A DNA stretch of 64,000 nt from Candidatus Kapaibacterium sp. Lineage in GTDB: Bacteria > Bacteroidota > Ignavibacteria > Kapaibacteriales > NICIL-2. Positions 16,307-25,548 of this stretch are shown piece by piece. Within the stretch, counting starts at the first letter, position 1; each line of letters starts with the position of its first letter. The notes beneath the pieces were generated by a model. That model saw nothing but the letters and a program-made list of their open reading frames with translations, was not told the DNA's origin and did not search any database. The position numbers were made by a program, and so were the translations under genes. The stretch spans positions 600,670 through 664,669 of the forward strand of contig JANWWF010000001.1 in the NCBI GenBank assembly GCA_025055755.1, written 5' to 3'.

Positions 16307-17151
16307 CGGTTTTTCTGTCGGTGTGCGTGGAAGAAATCCTGCAAGAGCGCTTGTGCTTCCTCTGCTAACACCCCCCCGCGCACTGTTGCACGGTGGTTAA
16401 GTCGGCGGTCGCTGGTGAGTGTGTACAGTGTTTCACAGGCGCCAGCTTTCGGATCGTGGGCTCCGAAGACAACCCGAGCGATTCGCGCTAAGACTATCGC
16501 CCCTGCACACATTGGACAAGGCTCCAGTGTCACGTAGAGCGTGCAGCCATCGAGCCACTTTGTCCGAAGACGCTCCATCGCCTGACGGAGTGCACAAAGC
16601 TCTGCATGGGCAGTAGCATCCCGCCATTCCTCAGTTCGATTCGATCCTGCACTGATGATTGCCCCATCGCGGACAATAACGCATCCAACTGGTACTTCAC
16701 GCCGACGGGCTGCTTGTGCAGCAATGTCGAGCGCAATGCGCATATAGCGCTCGTCCTCGCTTTCACGAAGGAGACGAATAAGTTCTGGAAGAACACGCCG
16801 GTTTGCTTCGAACATCGGATAGTGATCGAGATGCTCAAGCGGTACCCATTCGGCTTGTTGCCAAAGTGTCAAACGGGGTGTGCCTTGCCACTGGTCAATG
16901 AGGAAAAACCACAGGCGAAATGTACCACCATCGTCATACCGATGCTCGACACTGGTAAGCAACGATGCCGTCGGTGCCTCGATGCCCAGCTCTTCATGGA
17001 CTTCGCGGAGGACAGCATGGAGGGGTGATTCTCCCCTTTCCACCTTGCCGCCTGGAAATTCCCATACACCGCCATAGCGATTCCCCTGGCGTCGCTGTCC
17101 TAAGAGCACCCGTCCGCGTTCAATGATCACTGCTACAGCAACCTCTTGCAT
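16303..17151 (-). CDS. NUDIX hydrolase-TadA tRNA adenosine deaminase fusion
   Basis: This single 282-residue frame carries two complete domains. Residues 1-125 are a MutT-like NUDIX domain with the box GGKVERGES...REVHEELGI. Residues 130-282 are a TadA-type deaminase with the zinc motifs AHAELCAL (His and catalytic Glu) and PCPMCAGAI (two Cys). TadA converts wobble A34 of tRNA-Arg(ACG) to inosine, and MutT domains hydrolyse oxidised nucleotides such as 8-oxo-dGTP. The join is in frame with no stop between them. Each domain is normally a separate protein. The stop overlaps the rsmI start. Single-frame continuity is seen directly; joint function is inference. Confidence 0.9.
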   Translation of the reverse strand: MQEVAVAVIIERGRVLLGQRRQGNRYGGVWEFPGGKVERGESPLHAVLREVHEELGIEAPTASLLTSVEHRYDDGGTFRLWFFLIDQWQGTPRLTLWQQAEWVPLEHLDHYPMFEANRRVLPELIRLLRESEDERYMRIALDIAAQAARRREVPVGCVIVRDGAIISAGSNRTEEWRDATAHAELCALRQAMERLRTKWLDGCTLYVTLEPCPMCAGAIVLARIARVVFGAHDPKAGACETLYTLTSDRRLNHRATVRGGVLAEEAQALLQDFFHAHRQKNR

Positions 17152-17154
17152 TGG

Positions 17155-18534
17155 TCAAAGAGGAATTGTTTCACCCCGCTCAGGACAGTGAATATGCTGC
17201 CAGCCGAAATCTCGGAGACGGTCTGCAAGAAGTGACTGTGCAGGCGGTTCCCCATGCACAAGAAGAAGCTGTCGGGCATCTTGCTGAAGTGGAGCAAGGT
17301 ACTGACATAGCTCCTCCTGGTCAGCATGCGCAGAGAGAGTGTGAAGAGTCTCGATCACTGCTCGCACGCGGAACTCATCGCCAAGAATGCGCACGCGTTC
17401 AGCTCCTTCTGCTAATCGTCTGCCTAAGGTGTGTTCTGCCATAAAACCCAGCAGGAGGATTGTCGTGGTGGGATCTTCGATCGTGTTACGCAGATGATGG
17501 AGCACTCGCCCACTTTCACACATTCCCGACGCAGAAATGATCACCATAGGACCGCGTGCAGTATTAAGCGCTTTCGACTCCTCGACGCTGCGTGTGTAGC
17601 GCAGATTCTCAAACCCGAAAGGATCAGGCTCGGCAAGCATAGCACGACGCACAGGTTCGCTAAAGCACTCTGGATGCATGCGATACACATGGGTTGCGCT
17701 AGCCGAAAGCGGAGAATCAACCACGATCGGTATATCGGGCAGCTTACCCTGAAGATGGAGCTGGTTGAGGTAGTACACCACACTCTGCGTCCTGCCAACG
17801 CTGAACGCAGGGATAATAAGCTTTCCTCGCACGCTAACGGTACGCTGCACGAGCATGCGAAGAACCTCGAGTGTCTTTTCTTGGGGCTCATGAATTTTTC
17901 CCCCATAGGTGGATTCGCTAATGACTACATCGGCAGCAGGGACTGGATCCGGTGGTCGTAAGATAACCGGAACAGGACGCCCAACATCACCAGTAAACAA
18001 GAGGCGAACAGTGCGGCTCCCTTCCTGTAGCCACAGAAGGATTGCAGCAGAACCAAGAATATGCCCGGCGTCATAGAAGGTAGCCTCGATCCCTGGAAGA
18101 ACGACAAAGCGTCGGCGATAGGGTACCGCATGGAAAAGCTCCATTGCAGCTCCCACATCATCGACATCGTACAGGGGCTCAGCAACATCCTTCCCATGCT
18201 TACGGAGAAACAGAGCATCGCTGGCTTGAATGTGTGCACTGTCGGCAAGCATAATAGTGCACAGGTCTCGCGTTGCAGCAGTCGCATAAATCGTGCCGCG
18301 GAAACCTTGCTTTACCAGAGTTGGGAGATTCCCCGAGTGGTCAATGTGCGCATGGGAAAGCAGCACAGCATCAACCGTCCGTGGTTCAAAGGGGAATTGA
18401 CTATTTCGTTCGTAAGCTTCTACACGCCGTCCCTGGTAGAGTCCGCAATCAAGCAAGATGCGATAACCATTGCACTCAACAAGGTGCATCGAACCAGTGA
18501 CTGTCTGGGCAGCGCCCCAGGTGGTAATTGTCAC
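17155..18534 (-). CDS. Beta-CASP metallo-beta-lactamase RNA-processing nuclease
   Basis: This 459-residue protein has the metallo-beta-lactamase motif HAHIDHSG, further metal ligands (DAGHILGSAA, FTGDVGR), and the beta-CASP motifs ending in the C-terminal SAHADQEEL. The C-terminal RNA-specificity segment HTLSAHADQ is conserved with archaeal/bacterial CPSF-like nucleases. The likely activity is endo- or exoribonuclease; substrates cannot be deduced. The start is a GTG at 18534, 5 bases after the PorD gene stop. The next gene, the NUDIX-TadA fusion, has its ATG only 4 bases after this stop, so it belongs to the same transcript. Confidence 0.88.
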   Translation of the reverse strand: MTITTWGAAQTVTGSMHLVECNGYRILLDCGLYQGRRVEAYERNSQFPFEPRTVDAVLLSHAHIDHSGNLPTLVKQGFRGTIYATAATRDLCTIMLADSAHIQASDALFLRKHGKDVAEPLYDVDDVGAAMELFHAVPYRRRFVVLPGIEATFYDAGHILGSAAILLWLQEGSRTVRLLFTGDVGRPVPVILRPPDPVPAADVVISESTYGGKIHEPQEKTLEVLRMLVQRTVSVRGKLIIPAFSVGRTQSVVYYLNQLHLQGKLPDIPIVVDSPLSASATHVYRMHPECFSEPVRRAMLAEPDPFGFENLRYTRSVEESKALNTARGPMVIISASGMCESGRVLHHLRNTIEDPTTTILLLGFMAEHTLGRRLAEGAERVRILGDEFRVRAVIETLHTLSAHADQEELCQYLAPLQQDARQLLLVHGEPPAQSLLADRLRDFGWQHIHCPERGETIPL

Positions 18535-18539
18535 AGCAA

Positions 18540-19439
18540 TTATCTCCCTTCAATCGCAGCTTCGTATACCGAGGCATTGCTCGGATCAAGCAGTCGCAAC
18601 ATATCCAGCACGCGCTTGTTTTGTGTCCCGCGGAACACCTCGCACAGCTCGTTCATCTTTGCATCAAAAAACAGGCGCATCAAGTAGCTTGCTTGCGTGA
18701 GCTGACGCTTGAAGGTAACCATTCGTGCCAGGATAGCTTCCAAGGTGGCACGGGCACTGTCGGGTGCCCATGCAAAACGATTGATGCCATCGTAGTGATA
18801 ATCAAAAATGAGCTTGCGGAATGTCTCAAAACGAGGACTGAGCAGTTCGGTTACCAAGGAAATGCGCGTAAGCTCTCCCGGCTCTTGCACAACTTGGGAA
18901 TAGCCCGGTGCATTATTTGCTGCCCCTAAGATGCAGAGCTCCTGTGCACGTTGGTAGTATGGTGTACCCGCCAAGTATTCGTAAGAATCAGCGTCCAGTC
19001 CTAAAGCGATGAAGTTGTAGAAATCTATCAGCGTCGAGAAAGGATCAAAGCGCAGCGATTGAAATGTGAGCGTCTGATTGAGCGTGTAAGGGAACGACCA
19101 CTGCTGGTCGAGTACTCGCAAGATAGGAGATGTCCGCCCACTGTCGAGATTGATACTCGATGTGTAAAGCAGGCGTGCGGTATAGCGCCGCGTTGCCAAG
19201 TTTCCGCCAGTGAGGTAAATCGTCACATCAATAGGAATCTTTGGTCCTTGCCACTCTTTTCCCGTAAAACTCTGCTGTTGCAGGTAAGCAAGTACGTCGC
19301 TTTGCATTGTAGAGACATCCTGTCGCAATTCGGGCGAGAGCATTGACACATCCACAACAACACGCGGCTGGAATTCCTGGGCTAGGCACACCCGAGCAAC
19401 AGCAATAACGAGTGCAATAAACCACAGTATTTTCGACAT
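18540..19439 (-). CDS. porD: DUF4835/PorD-type protein of the type IX secretion system
   Basis: Starting at ATG 19439 the 299-residue product has a signal peptide (MSKILWFIALVIAVARVCLA). The DUF4835 features follow: FQPRVVVDVSMLSPE, PIDVTIYLTGG, NFIALGLDADSYEYLAGTPYY and FDAKMNELCEVFRG. Bacteroidota members of this family are called PorD and have been linked to T9SS function, though their mechanism is unclear. This fits the three T9SS cargo proteins in the window. An in-frame extension to 19565 would put 42 residues ahead of the signal peptide and overlap the divergent gene, so I do not favour it. Confidence 0.85.
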   Translation of the reverse strand: MSKILWFIALVIAVARVCLAQEFQPRVVVDVSMLSPELRQDVSTMQSDVLAYLQQQSFTGKEWQGPKIPIDVTIYLTGGNLATRRYTARLLYTSSINLDSGRTSPILRVLDQQWSFPYTLNQTLTFQSLRFDPFSTLIDFYNFIALGLDADSYEYLAGTPYYQRAQELCILGAANNAPGYSQVVQEPGELTRISLVTELLSPRFETFRKLIFDYHYDGINRFAWAPDSARATLEAILARMVTFKRQLTQASYLMRLFFDAKMNELCEVFRGTQNKRVLDMLRLLDPSNASVYEAAIEGR

Positions 19440-19453
19440 GGCTTGCGTGGCTG

Positions 19454-20281
19454 ATGGAGATGGAACACGTGCCAAAAATACTCCGCTGCTTGACGATTGT
19501 AACAGCGATAAGCACTGCCACAGGGGAAGCGTATGCACAAACTGTCGTTGGCACTCAACCAGCAATTCCCACCAGTGCTGCGCAGACCATTATTGTTCCG
19601 TTCAACGATGGCATACTTCCGGCAGCGATGACTTGCCAACAAAGCCCTGTCGTTGCTGCGTGGGTTATTCCCTCGCGCTTTGCCGTGCGTGAGCTGCAAA
19701 CAGCATACGCCCAAGCGCGCTACCACGGCACTTTGTGGTCAGCAGCTATTCAAGTCGGCGCACTCAGCATGGAGCAGTACGTCGAGCTTTCTCCCTCCAT
19801 TATTGCTGCGCTGCAGCTTAGCTCTCAACTGATCGTCGGTACAACACTCAGCTACACATTTGCTCAAGCACGTGGCTTTGCAGCAGAGCACCTTATCACA
19901 GCAAACGCCCACATGCGCTTCATGCTTGACAGCGTAACAGTAATCGGCGTCGCAGCAAGGAACATAGCGCAATCCATGCGAGCAGGTTCCACAGCAGGAT
20001 CACAGTCGTTGTTTCAGCTTGGGATGGGTCGTCGCATTGGCAGCTTTGCACTCGATGCGGACCTGGTGCTCCCTCTGCATGCACCACTTGGCATGTATGC
20101 TGCACTACGCTGGGATGTGCTTGGGCCATTCCGCATGCGCATTAGCTATGCGACTGTCCCCCAAAGCATAGAAGCATGCGCTGCATTCGACGCTTACGAT
20201 GGTGTCACTATCGCAACCGCAATCCATTACCATCTTGCACTCGGCATTAGTCCTACTATTGGGCTGTGGTATCAGTGGTAA
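19454..20281 (+). CDS. Putative secreted/outer-membrane beta-rich protein
   Basis: This 275-residue protein has a signal-peptide-like start (a second ATG at 19460 is equally plausible) ending around AYAQTVVG. The remainder is alternating hydrophobic strands, with a Trp-containing last strand (TIGLWYQW) suggestive of a small outer-membrane barrel. I do not recognise the family. The stop overlaps the start of the next gene, an HhH-containing outer-membrane protein, by 16 bases. The two are probably made together and may act together. The 5' end is only 14 bases from the divergent porD start. Confidence 0.6.
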   Translation: MEMEHVPKILRCLTIVTAISTATGEAYAQTVVGTQPAIPTSAAQTIIVPFNDGILPAAMTCQQSPVVAAWVIPSRFAVRELQTAYAQARYHGTLWSAAIQVGALSMEQYVELSPSIIAALQLSSQLIVGTTLSYTFAQARGFAAEHLITANAHMRFMLDSVTVIGVAARNIAQSMRAGSTAGSQSLFQLGMGRRIGSFALDADLVLPLHAPLGMYAALRWDVLGPFRMRISYATVPQSIEACAAFDAYDGVTIATAIHYHLALGISPTIGLWYQW

Positions 20282-22200
20282 GAACCTGGGTAACAATTGG
20301 AGCGGTTGCAGTGCATGTTGCTCTTGCCCAGGATGCCTTCTTAGAGCAGGTCACCGGGGATGCTCTTCCTACACCTGATCTTGACCGAATCGAGTACTAC
20401 AGCGAGAACCGAATACTACTCGATTCTGCAACAAGCGAGGAAATCGCCCGCCTGCCTTACATCAGCCGAGCACTGGCACGACGTATTGCAGCACTTGCTC
20501 GCAAGCGCACATTGCGCAGCATTACAGAGCTATGCGATGCTCTCGAGTGCACAGAGGAACAACGATATGTGCTCGAGCGCTGTACCCAACTTTCTTCTGC
20601 ATCATTTGTGCCAATCCCAATCACTCTGCGCACTCGGGCAATGCTCTGGGCAACTCCCCCCCGAGGCGCACAGGATGGACGCTTCCGCGGAAATCCACAT
20701 GAGCTGTACACAAGAGCAATGTCACGGTTCGGTGCGACTACAATCGCAGCTCTAACAAACAAAGATGCCGGCGAGCCACTACTTGCCGATTTCGTTTCCC
20801 TTTCTGTAGCAACACGTCTTGGGACCACCCGTGCCGTGGTGGGCGATTATTTCCTTGAGCAAGGATTAGGATTAGTGTTGTGGCGACCATTTGGTGCACG
20901 CAAAGGCACCGATGTCATTGGTCCGGTAACTGAGTTCGGACGCGGCATTGAGCAGTACCGCTCTGCTGTCCAGTATCGCTTTTTTCGCGGTGTCGCACTC
21001 GAACAGCCACTTGTGCTCAGTGACTCGACCCAGATACTGCTGCGTGCAGGACTTTCGGCACTTCCTCGGACCGCAACAGTCGACACAAACAGGCAAGCAA
21101 TTACTTCGCTGGCAACCGATGGCTACCATCGCACCTCAACAGAGCTTGCCAAACGCTATCAAATCACCGAACGAGCGGCAGTTGGAGCGGTCGAATATCA
21201 GAGTGCTACAACAACTGTTGGCGTCAGCCTGCTAGCGCTTGATTATCCCCTGCCGGTACGCAGTAGCTCAACGCTTGTTATGCCTGCCCAGCGCGGCATT
21301 TTTTCTTCCATCTACGTCAGCTCAATGGTTGGTAGTACCGTCATTGCAGCAGAGCTGGCACGGGACTATGCCGGGGCTTTTGCAGTACGAGCAGGAATAG
21401 AGCAGCGTGCCCAGCCGATGACCGTTGCTCTGGGAACACGGTGGTATGCTCCTGAATTTCGTGCACCGTATGGCTACAACTTTGGTGAATCTTCCCAACC
21501 GACCAACGAAATGGGGCTGTATGCAAGCATCCGCATTCGACTCAGTCCGACTGTGCAGATTCTCAGCTATGCGGATATGTATCGCCACGTGGCTGCTATT
21601 GGAGCGCTGCCACGCTTGCGGCGAGGTGTGGATTTCTTCACTGAACTCCGTGCTCGCTTCGACCGAAGAACACTCCTGCTTGTGCGTATTCGCCAAGAGC
21701 ATCGAAGCGATGACCAAAGCACCGAGGCAGGAACTGTCGCCGAGGAAATACTCCGCACTACACTGCGATGCGAACTGCAGCATACCAGCGAAAGCGGTCT
21801 GAATGTGCGCTTTCGCGTCGAAAATGGATGGCGTCAGCCAAGCGAGCGCGTTGTCTCTTCAGCAGAGCATGGAGTTGCAGCCTTCGGAGAGTTAGCTGTT
21901 CCCCTAATCGCTACCTTGCGTGTAGGCGGGCGTATAACAGCATACACGACAGCCTCGTTCAACTCAGCAGTTTACACGTTCGAGCAATTAGCACCTGGTT
22001 TACTGGTCAGTGTGCCACTCTACGGAGCAGGCACCCGGTCATTTGTCTTTGTCGAGTGGCACATTACCCCCCGTCTAACGCTGTGGGCGCGTTATGGTTC
22101 GACCGAGCGACTCAATGTTTCCTCTCTGGGAAGTGGTCCCACAGAAGTACCGGGCACACGCGATGCACGAGCTTACATTCAACTGGACATACGGTTATAG
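20266..22200 (+). CDS. Exported ComEA-like HhH domain plus predicted beta-barrel
   Basis: This 644-residue protein begins with a signal-like segment ending near VALAQDA. A helix-hairpin-helix region of the ComEA kind follows at about residues 48-108 (ILLDSATSEEIARLPYISRALARRI, then ITELCDALE). The long C-terminal part is barrel-like with a final aromatic/hydrophobic strand AYIQLDIRL. HhH domains of this kind bind DNA in ComEA, but here the domain sits in an apparent outer-membrane protein, so DNA binding is inference. No ATG is available near the 5' end; the start is a GTG at 20266 or 20275. The gene overlaps the upstream beta-rich gene and its 3' end overlaps the convergent oxidoreductase by 22 bases. 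Confidence 0.7.
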   Translation: MVSVVRTWVTIGAVAVHVALAQDAFLEQVTGDALPTPDLDRIEYYSENRILLDSATSEEIARLPYISRALARRIAALARKRTLRSITELCDALECTEEQRYVLERCTQLSSASFVPIPITLRTRAMLWATPPRGAQDGRFRGNPHELYTRAMSRFGATTIAALTNKDAGEPLLADFVSLSVATRLGTTRAVVGDYFLEQGLGLVLWRPFGARKGTDVIGPVTEFGRGIEQYRSAVQYRFFRGVALEQPLVLSDSTQILLRAGLSALPRTATVDTNRQAITSLATDGYHRTSTELAKRYQITERAAVGAVEYQSATTTVGVSLLALDYPLPVRSSSTLVMPAQRGIFSSIYVSSMVGSTVIAAELARDYAGAFAVRAGIEQRAQPMTVALGTRWYAPEFRAPYGYNFGESSQPTNEMGLYASIRIRLSPTVQILSYADMYRHVAAIGALPRLRRGVDFFTELRARFDRRTLLLVRIRQEHRSDDQSTEAGTVAEEILRTTLRCELQHTSESGLNVRFRVENGWRQPSERVVSSAEHGVAAFGELAVPLIATLRVGGRITAYTTASFNSAVYTFEQLAPGLLVSVPLYGAGTRSFVFVEWHITPRLTLWARYGSTERLNVSSLGSGPTEVPGTRDARAYIQLDIRL

Positions 22201-23087
22201 GCTATCGCTTCTTCCAGCGAAGGCAAGCTAAACACAAATCCCTCTTGCTGAAGTCGAGCAGGGAGAGCACGAATACTATCGGTAATGGTTGTAGCCATTT
22301 CCCCGAGTGCTGCCCACAAGCCGAACTCAGGAATATGGAACCACACACGCCGCCGCCACTGGCGAGCAAGGGTGTGCATAAACTCAGCCATTGTTACGGG
22401 AGTTGGTGCAACAATGTTGATCGCACCGCTAATCGAATCGTGCACGCATAGCCATTCGACCACACGAACAACATCTTGGAGGGCAATCCACGAAAGCCAC
22501 TGACCACCAGTGCCCGGAATTACTGCCCCAATGGTGGAAACAAGAGGACGTAACTTTTTCAGCATACCACCATCGGAACCCAGCACTACCCCAAAGCGCA
22601 TGCGTACAACACGACAAATGCTTTCCGCCTGACGAGCAGTGCGTTCCCACTCCACACAGAGCTCAGCTAAAAACCCGCTTCCTGCAGAGCTTTCTTCGGT
22701 GAGGATTTCATCCCCACGATTGCCATAGTACCCAATCGCTGATGCATTGAGCAATAGGCGCGGAGCAACACCACTTGTTGCAAGAGCATGGACAATCTGT
22801 TTGGTTGGTTCGATACGACTGTCCCACAGCTGCGCTTTCCGGCGCTTCGTCCAGCGCTGATCGGCGATACCAGCACCGCTGAGATTTATTACAACGTCTG
22901 CCTGACGCACGACCGAAGTAAGCTCATTCCACCCGGCAACAGAGACTGTGCTGCCAAGAAGCTGCTGTGCCCGGCGTCGGTCACGCGCTATCGCAATGAC
23001 ACGGTACCCCGTGCCCGCAAAACGCCGGACGAGCGCTCTGCCAATGAAACCTGTTGCGCCTGCTATCGCAATCGTGTTGATGCTCAT
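22179..23087 (-). CDS. TIGR01777 family (YfcH-like) NAD-dependent epimerase/oxidoreductase
   Basis: This 302-residue extended-SDR protein has IAGATGFIGRALVRRF, the characteristic VVINLSGAGIADQRW motif, ASAIGYYGNRG, LRFGVVL-like strand and GGMLKKL. The C-terminal DUF1731-type segment PARLQQEGFVFSLPSLEEAI completes the family pattern. These proteins include YfcH, SulA-like cell-division inhibitors and fungal and plant relatives; the substrate is unknown. The ATG at 23087 has AAGG upstream. The stop overlaps the convergent HhH-barrel gene. Confidence 0.88.
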   Translation of the reverse strand: MSINTIAIAGATGFIGRALVRRFAGTGYRVIAIARDRRRAQQLLGSTVSVAGWNELTSVVRQADVVINLSGAGIADQRWTKRRKAQLWDSRIEPTKQIVHALATSGVAPRLLLNASAIGYYGNRGDEILTEESSAGSGFLAELCVEWERTARQAESICRVVRMRFGVVLGSDGGMLKKLRPLVSTIGAVIPGTGGQWLSWIALQDVVRVVEWLCVHDSISGAINIVAPTPVTMAEFMHTLARQWRRRVWFHIPEFGLWAALGEMATTITDSIRALPARLQQEGFVFSLPSLEEAIAYNRMSS

Positions 23088-23155
23088 AAAGAACGCCTTG
23101 TATTCCGTACAACTTTTACGGAAACACCCCCACTGGGCGCTTAGTTTCGCTCCGC

Positions 23156-23899
23156 TCAACGCGACGAGAGAACAACCCGCTTTCGGACGATATTTTCTGT
23201 GCCAATGCGCACTTCGATAACGTAATCGCCCTCGGGCAGGGAACGTCCCTTGTCATCTCGACCGTCCCATTCAAGGTCATAGACGCCCGGGCGTTGCTCC
23301 CCAGCAAACAAACGGCGAACAATAAGTGCTGTTGTTGAATAGACCACAGCTTGCACATAAGCAGTCTGGCGAACGCGGTAGCTGATCCGAGGAGATACAT
23401 CTTCGGTCAAGCCAAGGAAGGAGCCAATCGCACTGACCGGTATGCTTACCGGCGCACTTTGTCCTGTCCGCCAGATGGGCATTGACGTGGCACTTGCGAT
23501 AGCAACTTGCCGCTGGACAATCTCCCGCGGATCGGGCGTAAACACGCGCTGTGAAAGCGTCATGTTTCGAAGTGCTGCTTGCCAGGGAGACTCCAGTTCG
23601 CTCTTGCGACGAATGAGTTCGAAATCGCTCATCACTCGCTGCACATCCAGTGCAAGGCGTACCGACGGCGGAAGCTCCAGTTGGAGCGCACGCAAGTAGA
23701 ATGTGTCCTGCTCTGGGGAAAATACTCCTCGCTTGCCACCAGGCAAGGTATCTTGCTCGAAAAGCGATGGCGCAGGACGCTGCTGAAGGACCGACGCAGG
23801 CGATTGCTCCGGCGGAACAAGCGGCGGTTGCACTTGCTGCGCGTAGGCAGAGACAGTAAGTGCCACCCCCGCCATTTTCCATGCCGCGGCCCGCACCAT
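23156..23899 (-). CDS. Exported protein with FlgD-Ig-like C-terminal domain
   Basis: With ATG 23899 the product is 247 residues and starts with a signal-like sequence (MVRAAAWKMAGVALTVSAYAQQ). The middle is proline- and leucine-rich. The last 80 residues match the FlgD-type Ig-like fold: RRLFAGEQRPGVYDLEWDGRDDKGRSLPEGDYVIEVRI. This fold in Bacteroidota often appears at the end of secreted proteins, but here no T9SS motif follows. The function is unknown. The gene starts 23 bases after the rpsA stop on the same strand. Confidence 0.72.
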   Translation of the reverse strand: MVRAAAWKMAGVALTVSAYAQQVQPPLVPPEQSPASVLQQRPAPSLFEQDTLPGGKRGVFSPEQDTFYLRALQLELPPSVRLALDVQRVMSDFELIRRKSELESPWQAALRNMTLSQRVFTPDPREIVQRQVAIASATSMPIWRTGQSAPVSIPVSAIGSFLGLTEDVSPRISYRVRQTAYVQAVVYSTTALIVRRLFAGEQRPGVYDLEWDGRDDKGRSLPEGDYVIEVRIGTENIVRKRVVLSSR

Positions 23900-23921
23900 T
23901 TGTCCAACACGGAAAAATGCG

Positions 23922-25466
23922 TTATTCAGTGTTGCCAAATAGACGCCGGCGTTCTTCTTCCGAGAGCAATTCGCCAAGGGTAATCTTAGTAGGATTCGAT
24001 TGCCGCTGTTCCGCTGGCTTATTGCCGGAGCTTTGCTTTGCACTATCTCGGGGCGGGCCGAATAGTTCCTCTTCCGGCTCTACGCGTGGCTCGACAATGA
24101 ATGATTCGTTTTCCGGGTCAACCTCAAACACAGTAATCGCCACAATATCCCCCGGATGATAAGGGATGCGCTTCCCTTTCATCACCGTGCGCATGTGCGA
24201 GCGGGGCATGAATGCATCCACCTCTCCGCCAACCGTCAGGAGGACACCGGCACTACTGATCTGTCGAACAATGCCTGTCGTATGAAAACCAGGAGGATAC
24301 TTTGCAGCAAGACGGGGCCATGGATTATCTGTCGTCTGCCGTAAAGACAGCTCAATGCGCTCCTTCTCCGGCTCGACTGCGAGAACGACAACTTCTACTT
24401 GCTGCCCTTCCTTGAGGATCTCAGCAGGATTAGTGATTCGCCGTGTCCACGAAAGCTCGCGAAGACGCACTAACCCTTCGATTCCTGGCTCAAGCTCAAC
24501 GAAGGCACCGAAGGGAGCAAGACGACGTACAATACCCACATAGCGATTCCCCGGATGGTAACGCTCGGCTACCGTTTGCCATGGCGAGGGCTCGAGTGCT
24601 TTTATGCTCAACGAAATTCTATCCTCCTCCGGTTTGATCTCGACAATTTGAGCGCGAACGACGTCACCCGGCTTATACAATTCAGCAAGATTTGCCGGTG
24701 GCCTGTGAGCGACACGGCTTATGTGGACCAATCCTTCAAAGCCACCGAGATCTACAAAAAGACCAAACTCCTGCACTGCGGTCACTGTACCTTCGACGAT
24801 GTCACCCACTTTGAAACGGCTGTAGAATTCATCGCGCAGAAGCTTCCGCCGAGAGACGATGAACGTAATACGCCCTGCCTCGTCCTTCGTAATCTCAGCA
24901 ATGTGGACTGGGATGTCTTTCCCTTCCAGCTGCTTGAGCTCTTGCTCAGACGGCCTTTTCTTCAGGTAGAATTGAGACGCAGGCAAGAACATCTTGATGC
25001 CTTGGTATTGGACACGCAGACCACCCCGTACGCGTTGCACGACATGAACAGTGATAGCTTCCCCGCGCTCCATGATACCCTGCAACTGTGCCAAGAGCTC
25101 ATCGGTCACAACAACTGGAATCGGTTTGTCTTCCGGTTCAGGAGGTAACTCGATTTTCTCGAAGGGCTTCGGCTCGGAAGTTGTTGCTGGAGGTGGTTGC
25201 ACCCCCGAATCAGGAACGACGGGTTGCTCAAATGATGCTGGTGGTGGAGCTGGCATCTCTTGTGGAGTTAATGCAGCCCCTTCCGATGAAGGAGCATGTT
25301 CTGTGGTTGTCGCCTCGACCGTGGGTTGCTCAGCGGGGGATTGTCCTGATGCCTCGGGGAGTGTTTCTGCTGGTGAAACCTGCTGTTCGGCAACCTCAGG
25401 TGTTGCGTGCGTCAACGCTGATACCTCGGAAGTGCTGACGTTTGGATTGAGACCATGTTCGCTCAT
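23922..25466 (-). CDS. rpsA: 30S ribosomal protein S1 with long N-terminal acidic/proline-rich extension
   Basis: Starting at ATG 25466 the 514-residue protein has four S1 RNA-binding repeats, roughly at residues 135-205, 219-290, 305-377 and 392-458. They show typical cores such as FGLFVDLGGFEGLVHIS and FGAFVELEPGIEGLV. S1 helps 30S subunits bind mRNA. The first 115 residues are low-complexity, rich in Pro, Glu and Ala. Fewer repeats than the six of E. coli are present. In-frame GTG 25508 would add 14 residues. A possible variant -7 element lies upstream at 25526-25533. Confidence 0.88.
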   Translation of the reverse strand: MSEHGLNPNVSTSEVSALTHATPEVAEQQVSPAETLPEASGQSPAEQPTVEATTTEHAPSSEGAALTPQEMPAPPPASFEQPVVPDSGVQPPPATTSEPKPFEKIELPPEPEDKPIPVVVTDELLAQLQGIMERGEAITVHVVQRVRGGLRVQYQGIKMFLPASQFYLKKRPSEQELKQLEGKDIPVHIAEITKDEAGRITFIVSRRKLLRDEFYSRFKVGDIVEGTVTAVQEFGLFVDLGGFEGLVHISRVAHRPPANLAELYKPGDVVRAQIVEIKPEEDRISLSIKALEPSPWQTVAERYHPGNRYVGIVRRLAPFGAFVELEPGIEGLVRLRELSWTRRITNPAEILKEGQQVEVVVLAVEPEKERIELSLRQTTDNPWPRLAAKYPPGFHTTGIVRQISSAGVLLTVGGEVDAFMPRSHMRTVMKGKRIPYHPGDIVAITVFEVDPENESFIVEPRVEPEEELFGPPRDSAKQSSGNKPAEQRQSNPTKITLGELLSEEERRRLFGNTE

Positions 25467-25548
25467 AGGAAACGCTGTGCCGTTAGTGAACCTGTAGTCT
25501 GCAACCACACCACGACGGTGGGCTGCGAATATACAACTGCGCTTGTCG

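Noticed and set aside
24555-25148. A 197-codon plus-strand frame antisense to rpsA
   Set aside because: It lies inside the S1 gene and has no domain or exported signature.
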